Shown: positions 19,314-28,674 of the stretch, piece by piece
Position numbering within the stretch: position 1 is the first letter of the stretch
How the letters are laid out: every line of letters starts with the position of its first letter
Source of the DNA: Betaproteobacteria bacterium
GTDB taxonomy: Bacteria; Pseudomonadota; Gammaproteobacteria; Burkholderiales; JACQAP01
Direction of reading: 5' to 3'
DNA: 64,000 nucleotides
Assembly (NCBI GenBank): GCA_016194905.1
Contig: JACQAP010000012.1
Span: 1-64,000, forward strand
Position numbers and translations under genes: made by a program
The notes under the pieces: model-generated
What the model was told of the DNA's origin: nothing
The model's database searches: none
What the model saw: only the letters and a program-made list of their open reading frames with translations

Positions 19314-19605
19314 CGGGGCCGGTCCGAAATTCGTTCCTGGCGATGCGGTCGCCGTGCGTGCGGTTTATCCGGTGGGCCACGTCCGCACGCCTTATTACAT
19401 CCGCGGCAAGCGCGGTATCATCGAACGGCTCTGCGGCGTGTATCGCAATCCCGAAGAGTTGGCCTATGCGCGGCTGGGACTGCCGAAGCAGCCGTTGTAC
19501 CGTGTGCGTTTCCTGCAGCGCGACGTCTGGCCCGAGTATCGGGGCCAGGCAGACGATACGGTGGACATCGAAATCTATCAGCACTGGCTCGAACCGGACC
19601 GATAA
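19300..19605 (+). CDS. Nitrile hydratase beta-subunit C-terminal-like (SH3-fold) protein
   Basis: This 101-residue protein matches the C-terminal SH3-like barrel of nitrile hydratase beta. It shows FVPGDAVAVRAVYPVGHVRT, then YYIRGKRGIIERLCGVYRNPEELA (35-58), then the strand LYRVRFLQRDVWPEY and a C-terminal DIEIYQHWLEPD. It is the equivalent of ScnA of thiocyanate hydrolase. ATG 19300 is chosen because it starts right before the conserved region and gives a 14-base overlap with the preceding gene; an earlier in-frame start at 19246 adds unrelated residues. The next gene begins 2 bases after its stop. Confidence 0.8.
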   Translation: MASADGAGPKFVPGDAVAVRAVYPVGHVRTPYYIRGKRGIIERLCGVYRNPEELAYARLGLPKQPLYRVRFLQRDVWPEYRGQADDTVDIEIYQHWLEPDR

Positions 19606-19607
19606 CC

Positions 19608-20273
19608 ATGCCGCACGATCACGATCATCCGCGCGATCATTCCCATTCCCACGACCACGCGGCACCGCACCGGCATCCTCCTTTGCGTCCGGATCAGGAC
19701 GACACCATTACCTATTGGCGGGCGATGGAGATTGCGGTCCGCGGCCTCCTGATCGAAAAGGGCATCCTCAGCGCGGACGAAGTGCGCCGTGCCGTCGAAG
19801 ACATGGACAGCCGCTCACCGCTGCAGGGTGCGCGGATTGTGGCGAAAGCATGGACCGATCCGGAATTCCGCAGGCTGCTCCTTTCCGATGGCAATGCTGC
19901 CTGCGAGGCGCTCGGCATGGATGGCGGCATCTACAAGTTGGTGGTGGTGGAGAATACCGATGACGTGCACAACGTCATCGTCTGTACGCTGTGCTCCTGC
20001 TATCCGCGCTGGCTGCTCGGCTTGCCGCCCGACTGGTACAAGAGCCGCAATTACCGTTCGCGGGTGATCAATGAACCGCGCGAGGTGCTCAGGGAATTCG
20101 GCACGGAAATCGCGGGCGACGCAGTGGTACGGGTGCACGACTCCACCGCCGACATGCGCTATCTCGTGCTGCCGAGGCGCCCCGCCGGTACCGACGGATG
20201 GCCGGAGGACAAGCTCGCCGCGCTGGTCACGCGCGACTCCATGATCGGGGTAGCCTTCGCTACGACGCCTTGA
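19608..20273 (+). CDS. Nitrile hydratase alpha / thiocyanate hydrolase gamma-like subunit, cobalt type
   Basis: This 221-residue catalytic subunit holds the metal claw CTLCSCYPR (near 126-134). Thr after the first Cys and Tyr after the last are features of cobalt-type enzymes, and Cys-sulfinic/sulfenic modification of this motif is known for the family. GLPPDWYKSRNYRSRV follows as expected. The first 26 residues are strikingly His/Asp-rich (HDHDHPRDHSHSHDH), perhaps a metal-loading tail. The reaction would be nitrile to amide, or thiocyanate to carbonyl sulfide and ammonia; the split gene order (beta-N, beta-C, alpha) favours the thiocyanate hydrolase layout but does not decide it. No activator or cobalt transporter gene is adjacent. 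Confidence 0.85.
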   Translation: MPHDHDHPRDHSHSHDHAAPHRHPPLRPDQDDTITYWRAMEIAVRGLLIEKGILSADEVRRAVEDMDSRSPLQGARIVAKAWTDPEFRRLLLSDGNAACEALGMDGGIYKLVVVENTDDVHNVIVCTLCSCYPRWLLGLPPDWYKSRNYRSRVINEPREVLREFGTEIAGDAVVRVHDSTADMRYLVLPRRPAGTDGWPEDKLAALVTRDSMIGVAFATTP

Positions 20274-20307
20274 CAGTCGGTCTGAATCAACCAGGAGAGG
20301 CACGGCG

Positions 20308-21210
20308 ATGAAATCGCCCCGTCTCGAAGCGATCAGGAATATTGCTTTCCGCCAGCCTCGGCGTTTCCAGCCGCCGGAGAAAGGCGAAGTGCTCGTCAAC
20401 GGGGATCGTTGCTACTTCATAGGCGATGCGATCGGGCAGGGCGGTTTCGGCATGGTGTACGAGTGCATCGACGACTGGGGCAATCCGCTGGTCGCCAAGA
20501 TCCTCATTCCGCACGACCAGTCTTACCGCGAAGTGCGCCGCGTCTGGCAGGACGAATTGCGCAAGCTCCTGGTCATGCGTCATCCGAACATCACCTTCGT
20601 CTACGACGCTTTCGAGTTCAAGGACACTTTCTATCTCATCATCGAACGTTGCAGTTTCCCGCTGTCGCGTCTGATCACGCGTCTGGGGCTGGATGCCGAC
20701 CGCTGGATTCCCTACGTGGCCCGCGATGTGCTGCAGGCGCTCGACTACATCCACGCAGCGGGTTACGTGCACAAGGATTTGCATCCCGGCAATGTGTTCG
20801 TCACAGAGCAGCGGCGCAAGCGCAGGATGATCAAGGAACAGGTCTGGTCGTTCAAAGTCGGCGATCTCGGCCTTACCCGGCTCGAGTCCGATATTCGTGT
20901 GTTCCAGACCCTGCTCGCCGACTGGATGCGTCCGCCGGAAGCCTTCGAACCCGAGAAGTTCGGCGCGATCGGGCGCCATGTGGATATCTACCAGACCGGA
21001 TTGCTGTTGCTGGCATTGATGCTCAGGGAAATTCCCTACTTCACGCGCGAGGAAATTCTCGGCGGTATTCCGCAGGCGCTGGCCGCCAAGCACGATTCCA
21101 AATTCGGCCCGGTCGTGGCGAAGGCGCTGCGTCGCCACGTGGAATGGCGCACGCAGACCGCGCTGGAGTTCTGGCGTGAACTCTCCGCCGTGGTGGGCGA
21201 CAGCCCCTGA
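20308..21210 (+). CDS. Ser/Thr protein kinase linked to the nitrile hydratase-like operon
   Basis: This 300-residue soluble Hanks-type kinase has all key residues: glycine loop IGQGGFGMVYE (near 43), VAKIL lysine (near 65), catalytic HKDLHPGNV (near 155) with Lys in place of the usual Arg, metal-binding DLG in VGDLGLTR (near 187), and a PPE version of the APE motif (near 210). No membrane segment or sensor domain follows, so it is a bare cytoplasmic kinase domain. The gene lies 34 bases after the nitrile hydratase-like genes on the same strand, with an AGGAG ribosome site, implying cotranscription. Its target is unknown. Confidence 0.85.
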   Translation: MKSPRLEAIRNIAFRQPRRFQPPEKGEVLVNGDRCYFIGDAIGQGGFGMVYECIDDWGNPLVAKILIPHDQSYREVRRVWQDELRKLLVMRHPNITFVYDAFEFKDTFYLIIERCSFPLSRLITRLGLDADRWIPYVARDVLQALDYIHAAGYVHKDLHPGNVFVTEQRRKRRMIKEQVWSFKVGDLGLTRLESDIRVFQTLLADWMRPPEAFEPEKFGAIGRHVDIYQTGLLLLALMLREIPYFTREEILGGIPQALAAKHDSKFGPVVAKALRRHVEWRTQTALEFWRELSAVVGDSP

Positions 21211-21312
21211 TATTGCCCGCATCTGTTGCGATAGCGGAACTTCAAAACCATTGCAATGCCTGCGATTTTCCCGATGGGCGGATCGCATCCCGGCTGCGTC
21301 ATCGCGGGAAAA

Positions 21313-21804
21313 TCAGCGGCGTTGCTTGATCATCGCCGCCATGACAGCGGCGACGATCAGGCAGGCAAAACAGATCAGCGACCACTCCGCGATCGACAGG
21401 CTGAGGAAGCGCCACAGCACCTTCGTGCAGTCGCCCGTACCGCGAAAAATCATCGGCAGCGCTTCCGTGAGCGGGAAGGATTCGAGCATGAAGCCGACAT
21501 CGGCGCCGCAATCGAAAATCTTGGGCGGGTAGTGTTCGAGATAAACATGTCGAATCGCCACGCCGCCGCCGGTTGCGGCCATGAGGACCAATAGGCCGCT
21601 GTAGATCCAGCGCCCCAGCAGAGCGGGGTTGTGGACTGCCGCCACTAGCGCGACGACGCCGACGACGACGAAAGCATAGCGCTGCAGGATGCACATCGGG
21701 CAGGGTTCCAGGCCGAGCGAATGCTGCAGATACAGTGCAAAGCCGATCAACCCGGCGCAGGCCAGAAAGATCGCCAGATAAACGAGCCTTGAGTCGAGCG
21801 GCAT
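21313..21804 (-). CDS. dsbB: Disulfide bond formation protein DsbB
   Basis: This 163-residue inner-membrane quinone reductase reoxidises DsbA. Four membrane helices are visible. The two periplasmic Cys pairs are present: CPMC in GLEPCPMCILQRYA (near 34) and a second pair (near 90 and 116, in FDCGADVGF and GTGDCTKV). The start at 21804 gives a normal N-terminus and a TGATG overlap with the stop of the upstream cystathionine lyase gene. A dsbA is not seen nearby. A distant dsbD in this window (45905) completes the disulfide-relay theme. Confidence 0.93.
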   Translation of the reverse strand: MPLDSRLVYLAIFLACAGLIGFALYLQHSLGLEPCPMCILQRYAFVVVGVVALVAAVHNPALLGRWIYSGLLVLMAATGGGVAIRHVYLEHYPPKIFDCGADVGFMLESFPLTEALPMIFRGTGDCTKVLWRFLSLSIAEWSLICFACLIVAAVMAAMIKQRR

Positions 21805-22973
21805 CAGATTTTCCCCAGGGCCTGGTCGAGATCGGCGATCAGGTCCTCCACGTCCTCGATACCGACGGATAGTCTCACCAGGTTGTCGGTGATGCCCAGC
21901 CGGGCGCGCAATTCCACCGGCAAGGAGCCGTGGCTCATGGTGACCGGATGTCCGATCAGGCTTTCCACGCCGCCCAGGCTTTCCGCGAGTGTGAATACCT
22001 TGCAGGCTTCCAGTGCCCGGCGCACGCCCCCCATGTCGGTTTTCAGATAGATCGCGATCATCGCGCCGAAGCCGTTCATCTGCTTTGCCGCCAGCAGATG
22101 CTGGGGATGATTCGGCAGACCGGGGTAGATCACCTTTTCTATCTTCGGATGCGACTTCAACCACGCGGCCAGATGCATGGCATTGCCGCAGTGCTGCTTC
22201 ATCCGCAGCGGCAGCGTCTTCATGCCGCGCAGCGCCAGGAAACTGGAGAACGGATCCAGGATCGAGCCGATCGCGTTCTGCATGTACTCAAGCTTCTCTG
22301 CGAGATCACCGCGATCCCTGACGATGACAGCGCCACCGACCATGTCGGAGTGGCCGTTGATGTACTTAGTCACCGAATGCAACACGATGTCGATGCCAAG
22401 ATCGAGCGGGCGTTGCACGTAGGGCGATGCGAAGGTGTTGTCCACGACCGTCAGAATGCCGCGAGCCTTGCCGATCTTCGCGACTTGTTCCAGGTCGGTG
22501 ATCTTGAGCAGAGGATTCGAAGGCGTCTCCACCCAGATCATTTTCGTATCCGGCTGGATCGCCTTTTCCAGCGAGCCGGCGACATTCGGATCGGCGTAGC
22601 TCGTTCTCAGACCCATGGAACGCTTGCGCACCCGCTCGAACAGGCGCCAGGAACCGCCGTACAAATCGTCCGCCGCGACGATGTGACTGCCTGCGTCCAG
22701 CAGCTCCAGCACGGTGCTGCTGGCCGCGAGCCCGGAGGCGAAAGCGAATCCCCGCGTCCCGCCTTCGAGATCGGCGATGCAGCGCTCGAACGCGTGCCGG
22801 GTTGGATTCTGCGAGCGGGCGTATTCGTAGCCTGTGTGCACGCCCGGCGAATGCTGTTTGAATGTGGAGGTGGCGAAGATCGGCGTCATCACCGCGCCGG
22901 TCGCTGGATCCGGCGACTGTCCGGCGTGGATGGATCGCGTGGCGAAACCTAGCTTGGATTTGTCGTTTGTCAT
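21804..22973 (-). CDS. Cystathionine gamma-lyase-type PLP enzyme (trans-sulfuration family)
   Basis: This 389-residue Cys/Met metabolism PLP enzyme has the PLP lysine in HSVTKYINGHSDMVGG (near 205). Other family marks are FATRSIHAGQSPDPATGAV at the N-terminus and YEYARSQNPTRHAFE. This fold covers cystathionine gamma-synthase, beta-lyase and gamma-lyase. The gene follows a cystathionine beta-synthase by 50 bases on the same strand, which favours gamma-lyase (cystathionine to cysteine, 2-oxobutyrate and ammonia) in reverse transsulfuration. Confidence 0.88.
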   Translation of the reverse strand: MTNDKSKLGFATRSIHAGQSPDPATGAVMTPIFATSTFKQHSPGVHTGYEYARSQNPTRHAFERCIADLEGGTRGFAFASGLAASSTVLELLDAGSHIVAADDLYGGSWRLFERVRKRSMGLRTSYADPNVAGSLEKAIQPDTKMIWVETPSNPLLKITDLEQVAKIGKARGILTVVDNTFASPYVQRPLDLGIDIVLHSVTKYINGHSDMVGGAVIVRDRGDLAEKLEYMQNAIGSILDPFSSFLALRGMKTLPLRMKQHCGNAMHLAAWLKSHPKIEKVIYPGLPNHPQHLLAAKQMNGFGAMIAIYLKTDMGGVRRALEACKVFTLAESLGGVESLIGHPVTMSHGSLPVELRARLGITDNLVRLSVGIEDVEDLIADLDQALGKI

Positions 22974-23023
22974 GATTGAATCTTACCTGTTGATCCGGGT
23001 GCGGTGAGTGCTTGTACTAGACG

Positions 23024-24433
23024 TCAAGGCGCGCGGTTGCGCAAATGATTCAATACATCCATGCGGGTGATCAGGCCGTAGAACTGGCCCTTATCCACCA
23101 CGATGGCGACATGTCCCTTGTTGAATAATTCCGTAAGCTGTGCCAGTGGCGTTTTCAGGCCCACGGTATCGATCCGCTGTGTCATCGCTGTTCGCACCGG
23201 GTCGCTGAAGCGCACCGGATTTTCCTGTGCTGCAGTGAGCAGATCCCATTCGTCGATGATGCCGACCACCTTTCCGTCCTCGAGCACCGGAAGCTGCGAG
23301 ATGTCGTACAGTTTCATGCGCGCATACGCGGTCATCAGTTTGTCGTCCGGCGCAATCGTTACAGTGGCGCGTTCGTCGTGGCGGCGGGTGACGAGATCGC
23401 GCAGGTCGCCGAACTGTTCGCGCTTGAGCAGGCCCTGGTCGATCAGCCAGTAATCGTTGAAGATCTTCGACAGGTACTTGTTGCCGCTGTCGCAGACGAA
23501 GGTCACCACGCGTTTAGGTGATTTCTGCTCACGGCAGTAGCGCAGTGCGGCGCCGATCAGCGTACCTGACGATGAGCCGGCGAGAATTCCTTCCTTCATC
23601 AACAGGTCGCGCACCGTGGAACAGGCTTCCTCGTCGCTGATCGAATAGGCTTTCTTCACCCGCGAGAAATCGGCGATCGGCGGAATGAAGTCCTCACCGA
23701 TGCCCTCGACGATCCAGCTGCCCGCTTCGCCGTATTTCCCGGTGTGGACATAATCCGCCAGCACCGAGCCGACCGGATCGGCCAGCACCATCTCGGCTTG
23801 CGGCGAGGCCTTGGCAAAGTAGCGCGCCAGTCCGGTCATGGTGCCCGACGAGCCGACGCCGAATACTACTGCGTCAACGTCGTGATCCATCTGTGCCCAA
23901 ATCTCCGGGCCCGTGGTGGTTTCGTGTGCCAGCGGATTGGCCGGATTGCCGAACTGGTTGACGAAGAACGCGCCGGTCTCCTTCGAGATGCGCTCGGCCA
24001 TGTCCTGGTAGTACTCGGGGTGCCCCTTGCCCACATCGGAGCGGGTGAGCATGACTTCCGCGCCCATTGCCTTCAGATGGAAGATTTTTTCCCGGCTCAT
24101 TTTGTCGGGAACGATCAGGATCAGCTTGTAGCCCTTCAGCGCCGCCACCAGCGCGAGGCCCAAGCCCGTATTGCCGGCGGTAGCTTCGATGATCGTGCCG
24201 CCGGGCTTGAGGCGGCCGTCTTTCTCCGCCGCCTCGATCATCGAGCGGCCGATGCGGTCCTTGATCGAACCGCCGGGGTTCTGGCTCTCCATTTTCAGGA
24301 ACAGGCGGCAGGGGCCTGCATTCATGCGGGTGATCTCGACCAGCGGCGTGTTTCCGATCAGGTCGAGTACTTGTTGCGCGGGCACTGAAGCTTCTCCTTC
24401 GGCGAAATGGTTCGGCAAGTGGGGTTCGAACAT
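23024..24433 (-). CDS. Cystathionine beta-synthase with CBS domains
   Basis: This 469-residue protein has a PLP-dependent fold-type II domain (about 20-330) containing the cofactor lysine in NPGGSIKDRIGRSMIE (near 56) and the phosphate-binding GSSSGT near 286. Two C-terminal CBS repeats (about 345-469) would sense adenosyl ligands. It condenses homocysteine (or O-acetylserine-type substrates) with serine to form cystathionine. Cysteine synthase with CBS domains is the alternative, but the adjacent lyase gene supports reverse transsulfuration. No heme-binding N-terminal extension is present. Confidence 0.88.
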   Translation of the reverse strand: MFEPHLPNHFAEGEASVPAQQVLDLIGNTPLVEITRMNAGPCRLFLKMESQNPGGSIKDRIGRSMIEAAEKDGRLKPGGTIIEATAGNTGLGLALVAALKGYKLILIVPDKMSREKIFHLKAMGAEVMLTRSDVGKGHPEYYQDMAERISKETGAFFVNQFGNPANPLAHETTTGPEIWAQMDHDVDAVVFGVGSSGTMTGLARYFAKASPQAEMVLADPVGSVLADYVHTGKYGEAGSWIVEGIGEDFIPPIADFSRVKKAYSISDEEACSTVRDLLMKEGILAGSSSGTLIGAALRYCREQKSPKRVVTFVCDSGNKYLSKIFNDYWLIDQGLLKREQFGDLRDLVTRRHDERATVTIAPDDKLMTAYARMKLYDISQLPVLEDGKVVGIIDEWDLLTAAQENPVRFSDPVRTAMTQRIDTVGLKTPLAQLTELFNKGHVAIVVDKGQFYGLITRMDVLNHLRNRAP

Positions 24434-24768
24434 CCGTCTCCACCAGTCGTTCCGGCAAAGAACATTCGGACGGCGCGCAAGTTTACCCCGACGGGATGGA
24501 CGAGTGAATCCGGGGAGAAACGGTCCGGAAACCGGTAGAAATCAGGCATATCCCGCATGAATGCTCTGGTATCGACATGGTCAGGCGTCATGCCGGAGCT
24601 TGAAGGCCATGAAGTCCCGCGCAGATCCGGCCAGCCGAGGACGGATCAGACAATGTTGCCCGGTCGGGAAAGCCCGCTGTTCCCTGTGAACTGTTCCCTG
24701 ATGCCAAGGCCGGCAAAAAGGCTCATAATAATAACGATTCCCATTAACCCCGATTCCGCGAACACAGC
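24434..24768. other. Divergent intergenic region between CBS and feoA
   Basis: About 335 bases without a convincing gene. It should contain the promoters of both divergent units. The only recognisable element is the Fur-box-like A/T-rich sequence near its right end (24724-24742). Confidence 0.6.
24724..24742 (+). promoter_or_regulatory. Possible Fur box upstream of feoA
   Basis: The 19-mer beginning CATAATAATAACGATT matches the classical Fur consensus GATAATGATAATCATTATC at about 13 positions. It sits 26 bases before the feoA start, where repression by iron-loaded Fur would be expected. Confidence 0.45.
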
Positions 24769-25083
24769 ATGCCTTTAGATTCTTCCCCTGATTCGATGGC
24801 GATAGCAGAACGGCTGGTTCCGCTGAGCAGCATTGGTGTTGGTCAGACCGCCATCATCCGCGAGGTGCGCACCGGAACATCCGAGTCCGAGGGTAGCGAT
24901 ATCGGCCTGCGCTTGCTCGAACTCGGATTCGTCGAAGGCGAATCCCTGCGCGTCATCGCTCACGGCTATCCTGGCCGCGAGCCCCTTGCCGTGCGCATAG
25001 GCAACACGACTTTCGCATTGCGCCGCTTCGAGGCCGAACATGTCCTGGTGGTAGGGTCGGCGCAATCGGGATCGAGTTCATGA
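24769..25083 (+). CDS. feoA: Ferrous iron transport protein A
   Basis: This 104-residue protein has an SH3-like FeoA core (about 20-96). LLELGFVEGESLRVIAHGY, then a short loop, then VRIGNTTFALRRFEAEHVLV is the typical family pattern. FeoA binds FeoB in the cytoplasm and is needed for Fe2+ uptake. The N-terminal 15 residues are an extension. The stop overlaps the feoB start (ATGA). Confidence 0.93.
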   Translation: MPLDSSPDSMAIAERLVPLSSIGVGQTAIIREVRTGTSESEGSDIGLRLLELGFVEGESLRVIAHGYPGREPLAVRIGNTTFALRRFEAEHVLVVGSAQSGSSS

Positions 25084-26951
25084 CCCCTTCCCAGCCTGCG
25101 TTGCGCGTCGCACTGCTCGGCAACCCCAATTGCGGAAAGACCGCGTTGTTCAATCTGCTGACTGGCAGCCGGCAAAAGGTTGCGAACTATGCGGGCGTGA
25201 CGGTCGAACGCAAGGAAGGCCTGTTCGAAACGCCGAACGGGCAACGTATCCGTGTTCTGGATCTGCCGGGCGCATACAGTCTGAATGCGATCAGCCTGGA
25301 CGAAACTATCACGCGCGACGTCGTGCTTGGCACGGTACAGAATGAAGAGCGTCCGGACCTGTTGGTGTGCGTAACCGACGCGACCAACTTGCGCCTCAAC
25401 CTTCGGCTCGTCGTGGAAGCGAAGCGGTTGGGGCTGCCGACGGTGCTTGCGTTGAACATGGCCGACGTCGCAAAGCATCGTGGCGTGGAGATCGATGTCG
25501 CCGCGCTCGAGCGGGAACTCGGCATGCCCGTGGTGCAGACCGTGGCGGTGAGGCGTGGTGGAGCGAACGAACTGATCAGCGCGATTCAGAGCCATATTCT
25601 GGACCACCCGATGGCTGTTTCCGCATGGAAGGCACCGGATGACGCTGATGTGGCGACGACACAGCGCGAAGTCCGGCGCGTCCTTGCCATTGCCGTGCGC
25701 GAACCGCCGAACGAATTGCACGTTGACGACGCGCTCGATCGCGTTGTAATGCATCCCTTGTGGGGCTATGTCATCCTGGCCGTAACGCTGTTTTTGATGT
25801 TCCAAGCTGTCTTCAGTTGGGCGCAGTTGCCGATGGATGCGATCAAGGCGGGGGTCGAGGCAACCGGCAACCTGATGAAGACATGGCTGCCCGAGGGCAT
25901 CCTGCAAAGCCTGCTCGTCGATGGCGTCATCGCGGGCGCGGGAAGCGTACTGGTATTCCTGCCCCAGATCCTGATCCTTTTCTTGTTCATCCTGGCGCTG
26001 GAAGATTCAGGCTATTTGCCGCGCGCCGCGTTCATGCTCGATCGGCTGATGGGCACGGTGGGGCTCTCGGGCCGCTCCTTCATTCCGCTGCTGTCGAGCT
26101 TCGCGTGCGCGATCCCCGGGATCATGGCTACGCGCAATATCGGCAACTGGCGCGATCGTCTGACCACGATCATGATTGCTCCGCTGACGACCTGCTCGGC
26201 CCGGCTGCCGGTCTACGCGCTGATCATCGGTGCGTTCATTCCGCAGAGAACCGTTCTCGGATTCCTCAATCTTCAGGGGGTGGTGCTCTTCGTTCTGTAT
26301 CTCGCGGGAATCGTGAGCGCGATGGCGGTCGCCTGGGTACTGAAGCTCGTCGCCGGACGCAAAATGCTGCATCCGCTCCTGATGGAGCTGCCTTCCTACC
26401 GCTGGCCCAATCCGAGAAACCTCGTGATGGGGCTCGTCGAGCGGGCGAAAATTTTTCTCTCTCGCGTCGGCACGATCATCCTCTCGTTGACCATCCTGCT
26501 GTGGTTCCTGTCCTCGTTCCCGGCGCCCCCGGCCGGCGCCACCGAACCTGCGATCCAATACAGCCTCGCCGGAATGATCGGGCGGGCGCTCGAAACGGTG
26601 CTGGCGCCGATAGGATTCAACTGGCAGATATCGATTGCCCTGATACCGGGACTAGCGGCGCGCGAAGTTGCGGTGGGTGCGCTCGGAACGGTCTACGCGC
26701 TGTCCGCGACCGGCGAAAATGTGGCGGCGCAGCTGACGCCGATGATCGCGCAGAGCTGGTCGCTCGCCACGGCGTTCTCGCTGCTTGCCTGGTACGTGTT
26801 TGCGCCGCAATGCATTTCGACGTTGTCGATCGTGCGGCGTGAAACCAATTCGATACGCTATCCGTTGATCATGGCGGGCTATCTGTTTCTACTTGCCTAC
26901 CTGGCTTCCTTCATCACTTATCGGGTTGCCCTGGTGTTGACGGGAGGCTGA
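25080..26951 (+). CDS. feoB: Ferrous iron transporter FeoB
   Basis: This 623-residue inner-membrane GTPase-permease has the N-terminal G domain with GNPNCGKTALFNLLTG (G1, near 12), the G3 DLPGAYSL near 60 and the G4 NMAD near 122. A helical regulatory domain and about eight membrane helices with two Gate motifs follow (around GRSFIPLLSSFACAIPGIMA and the later ISIALIPGLAAREV). It imports Fe2+ under anoxic or microoxic conditions. It is shorter than E. coli FeoB (773) but normal for this clade. feoA is upstream and a small partner gene downstream. Confidence 0.96.
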   Translation: MTPSQPALRVALLGNPNCGKTALFNLLTGSRQKVANYAGVTVERKEGLFETPNGQRIRVLDLPGAYSLNAISLDETITRDVVLGTVQNEERPDLLVCVTDATNLRLNLRLVVEAKRLGLPTVLALNMADVAKHRGVEIDVAALERELGMPVVQTVAVRRGGANELISAIQSHILDHPMAVSAWKAPDDADVATTQREVRRVLAIAVREPPNELHVDDALDRVVMHPLWGYVILAVTLFLMFQAVFSWAQLPMDAIKAGVEATGNLMKTWLPEGILQSLLVDGVIAGAGSVLVFLPQILILFLFILALEDSGYLPRAAFMLDRLMGTVGLSGRSFIPLLSSFACAIPGIMATRNIGNWRDRLTTIMIAPLTTCSARLPVYALIIGAFIPQRTVLGFLNLQGVVLFVLYLAGIVSAMAVAWVLKLVAGRKMLHPLLMELPSYRWPNPRNLVMGLVERAKIFLSRVGTIILSLTILLWFLSSFPAPPAGATEPAIQYSLAGMIGRALETVLAPIGFNWQISIALIPGLAAREVAVGALGTVYALSATGENVAAQLTPMIAQSWSLATAFSLLAWYVFAPQCISTLSIVRRETNSIRYPLIMAGYLFLLAYLASFITYRVALVLTGG

Positions 26952-26954
26952 TTC

Positions 26955-27203
26955 ATGCAGACCCTGATTGCTTACTTCATCGTCGCCCTTGCGATCATCT
27001 ACGCCGGATGGCTGTTCATGCCGCAAACCATGCGCCGCTGGCTGATTGCCCGTCTCATCACGCTTGCGCCAGCCTCACAGCGCGCCCGGTTCACCCGTCT
27101 GCAATCGGGCGCCGAAAGCGTGGGCTGCAGCACTTGCAAGGGGTGTGCGACGGATGCGCAGCCGGCCTCGCGGGTCGAGACAATTCAACTGCACCGCCGC
27201 TAG
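26955..27203 (+). CDS. Small Feo-associated membrane protein with Cys motif
   Basis: This 82-residue protein has one N-terminal membrane helix (about 4-25) and a cytoplasmic CSTCKGC motif (near 58-64). It starts 3 bases after feoB. Comparable short, single-helix Cys-bearing proteins (DUF6587 or FeoB-associated Cys-rich type) occupy the FeoC position in many proteobacteria. It may help iron handling or sense redox or iron; its function is not established. Confidence 0.8.
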   Translation: MQTLIAYFIVALAIIYAGWLFMPQTMRRWLIARLITLAPASQRARFTRLQSGAESVGCSTCKGCATDAQPASRVETIQLHRR

Positions 27204-27253
27204 CCCGAATCTTTAATGCGGGTGCCGCTGCGGAAATGGCACGGCAGAGTGGA

Positions 27254-27887
27254 TCAGCCGGCGACCGAAACTTGGCCGCGGTCGATCGAGTAAATCACGT
27301 CGAGCATCTCCCGCGAGTGCGAGAGATCGGATTCCGTCAGGACAATCGAAAGTCCCCGTTGTTTGAGTCCTGCAATAACCTCCGCAAGTCGTTTGGCCAG
27401 TACCGGTGCCACGCCTTCGAACGGTTCGTCGAGCAATAGAAGTTTGGTACCGCACATCAGCGCTCGCGCCAGCGCCACCAGTTTTTGTTGCCCGCCGGAA
27501 AGCTGCAATGCCTTGCGGCCGGAGAAAGCCTCGACCTCTGGGATCATTTTGTATACGTCGGCCAACCGCGCACGAGTATCGCCCACACCTGCGGACCAGG
27601 CCGGGATCAGCACGTTTTCTTCGACGGTCAGCGACGGCACCAACCGGCGGTCTTCCGGCATGTAGCCGATGCCATTGCGTGCGCGCTGGTGGACCGGCGT
27701 CTTTCCGAGCGGCGAACCGTCGAAACGGATGCTTCCCTGGCGCGGCGGCAGAATGCCCATTACCGAGCGCATGAGCGTGGTCTTGCCGGCGCCGTTGCGG
27801 CCGATAAGACCCACGAATTTTCCAGTCGGTACATCCATGTTCACGCCGCGCAGGATGCCGACCGATGCGATCGAGACGTCGAGCCCG

Positions 27888-27901
<14 letters not shown>
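27254..27901 (-). CDS. livF: Branched-chain amino acid-type ABC transporter ATPase LivF
   Basis: This 215-residue cytoplasmic ATPase has Walker A GRNGAGKTTLM (near 34), Q-loop region, signature LSGGQQK (near 133) and Walker B LLLLDEPFEGVAP (near 153). It is somewhat shorter than the usual 233-240 residues, lacking part of the C-terminus. It overlaps livG by 14 bases and is last in a livJ-livH-livM-livG-livF operon on the minus strand. Substrate could be branched-chain amino acids, amides, urea or aromatic acids. Confidence 0.93.
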
Positions 27902-28673
<772 letters not shown>

Positions 28674-28674
28674 G

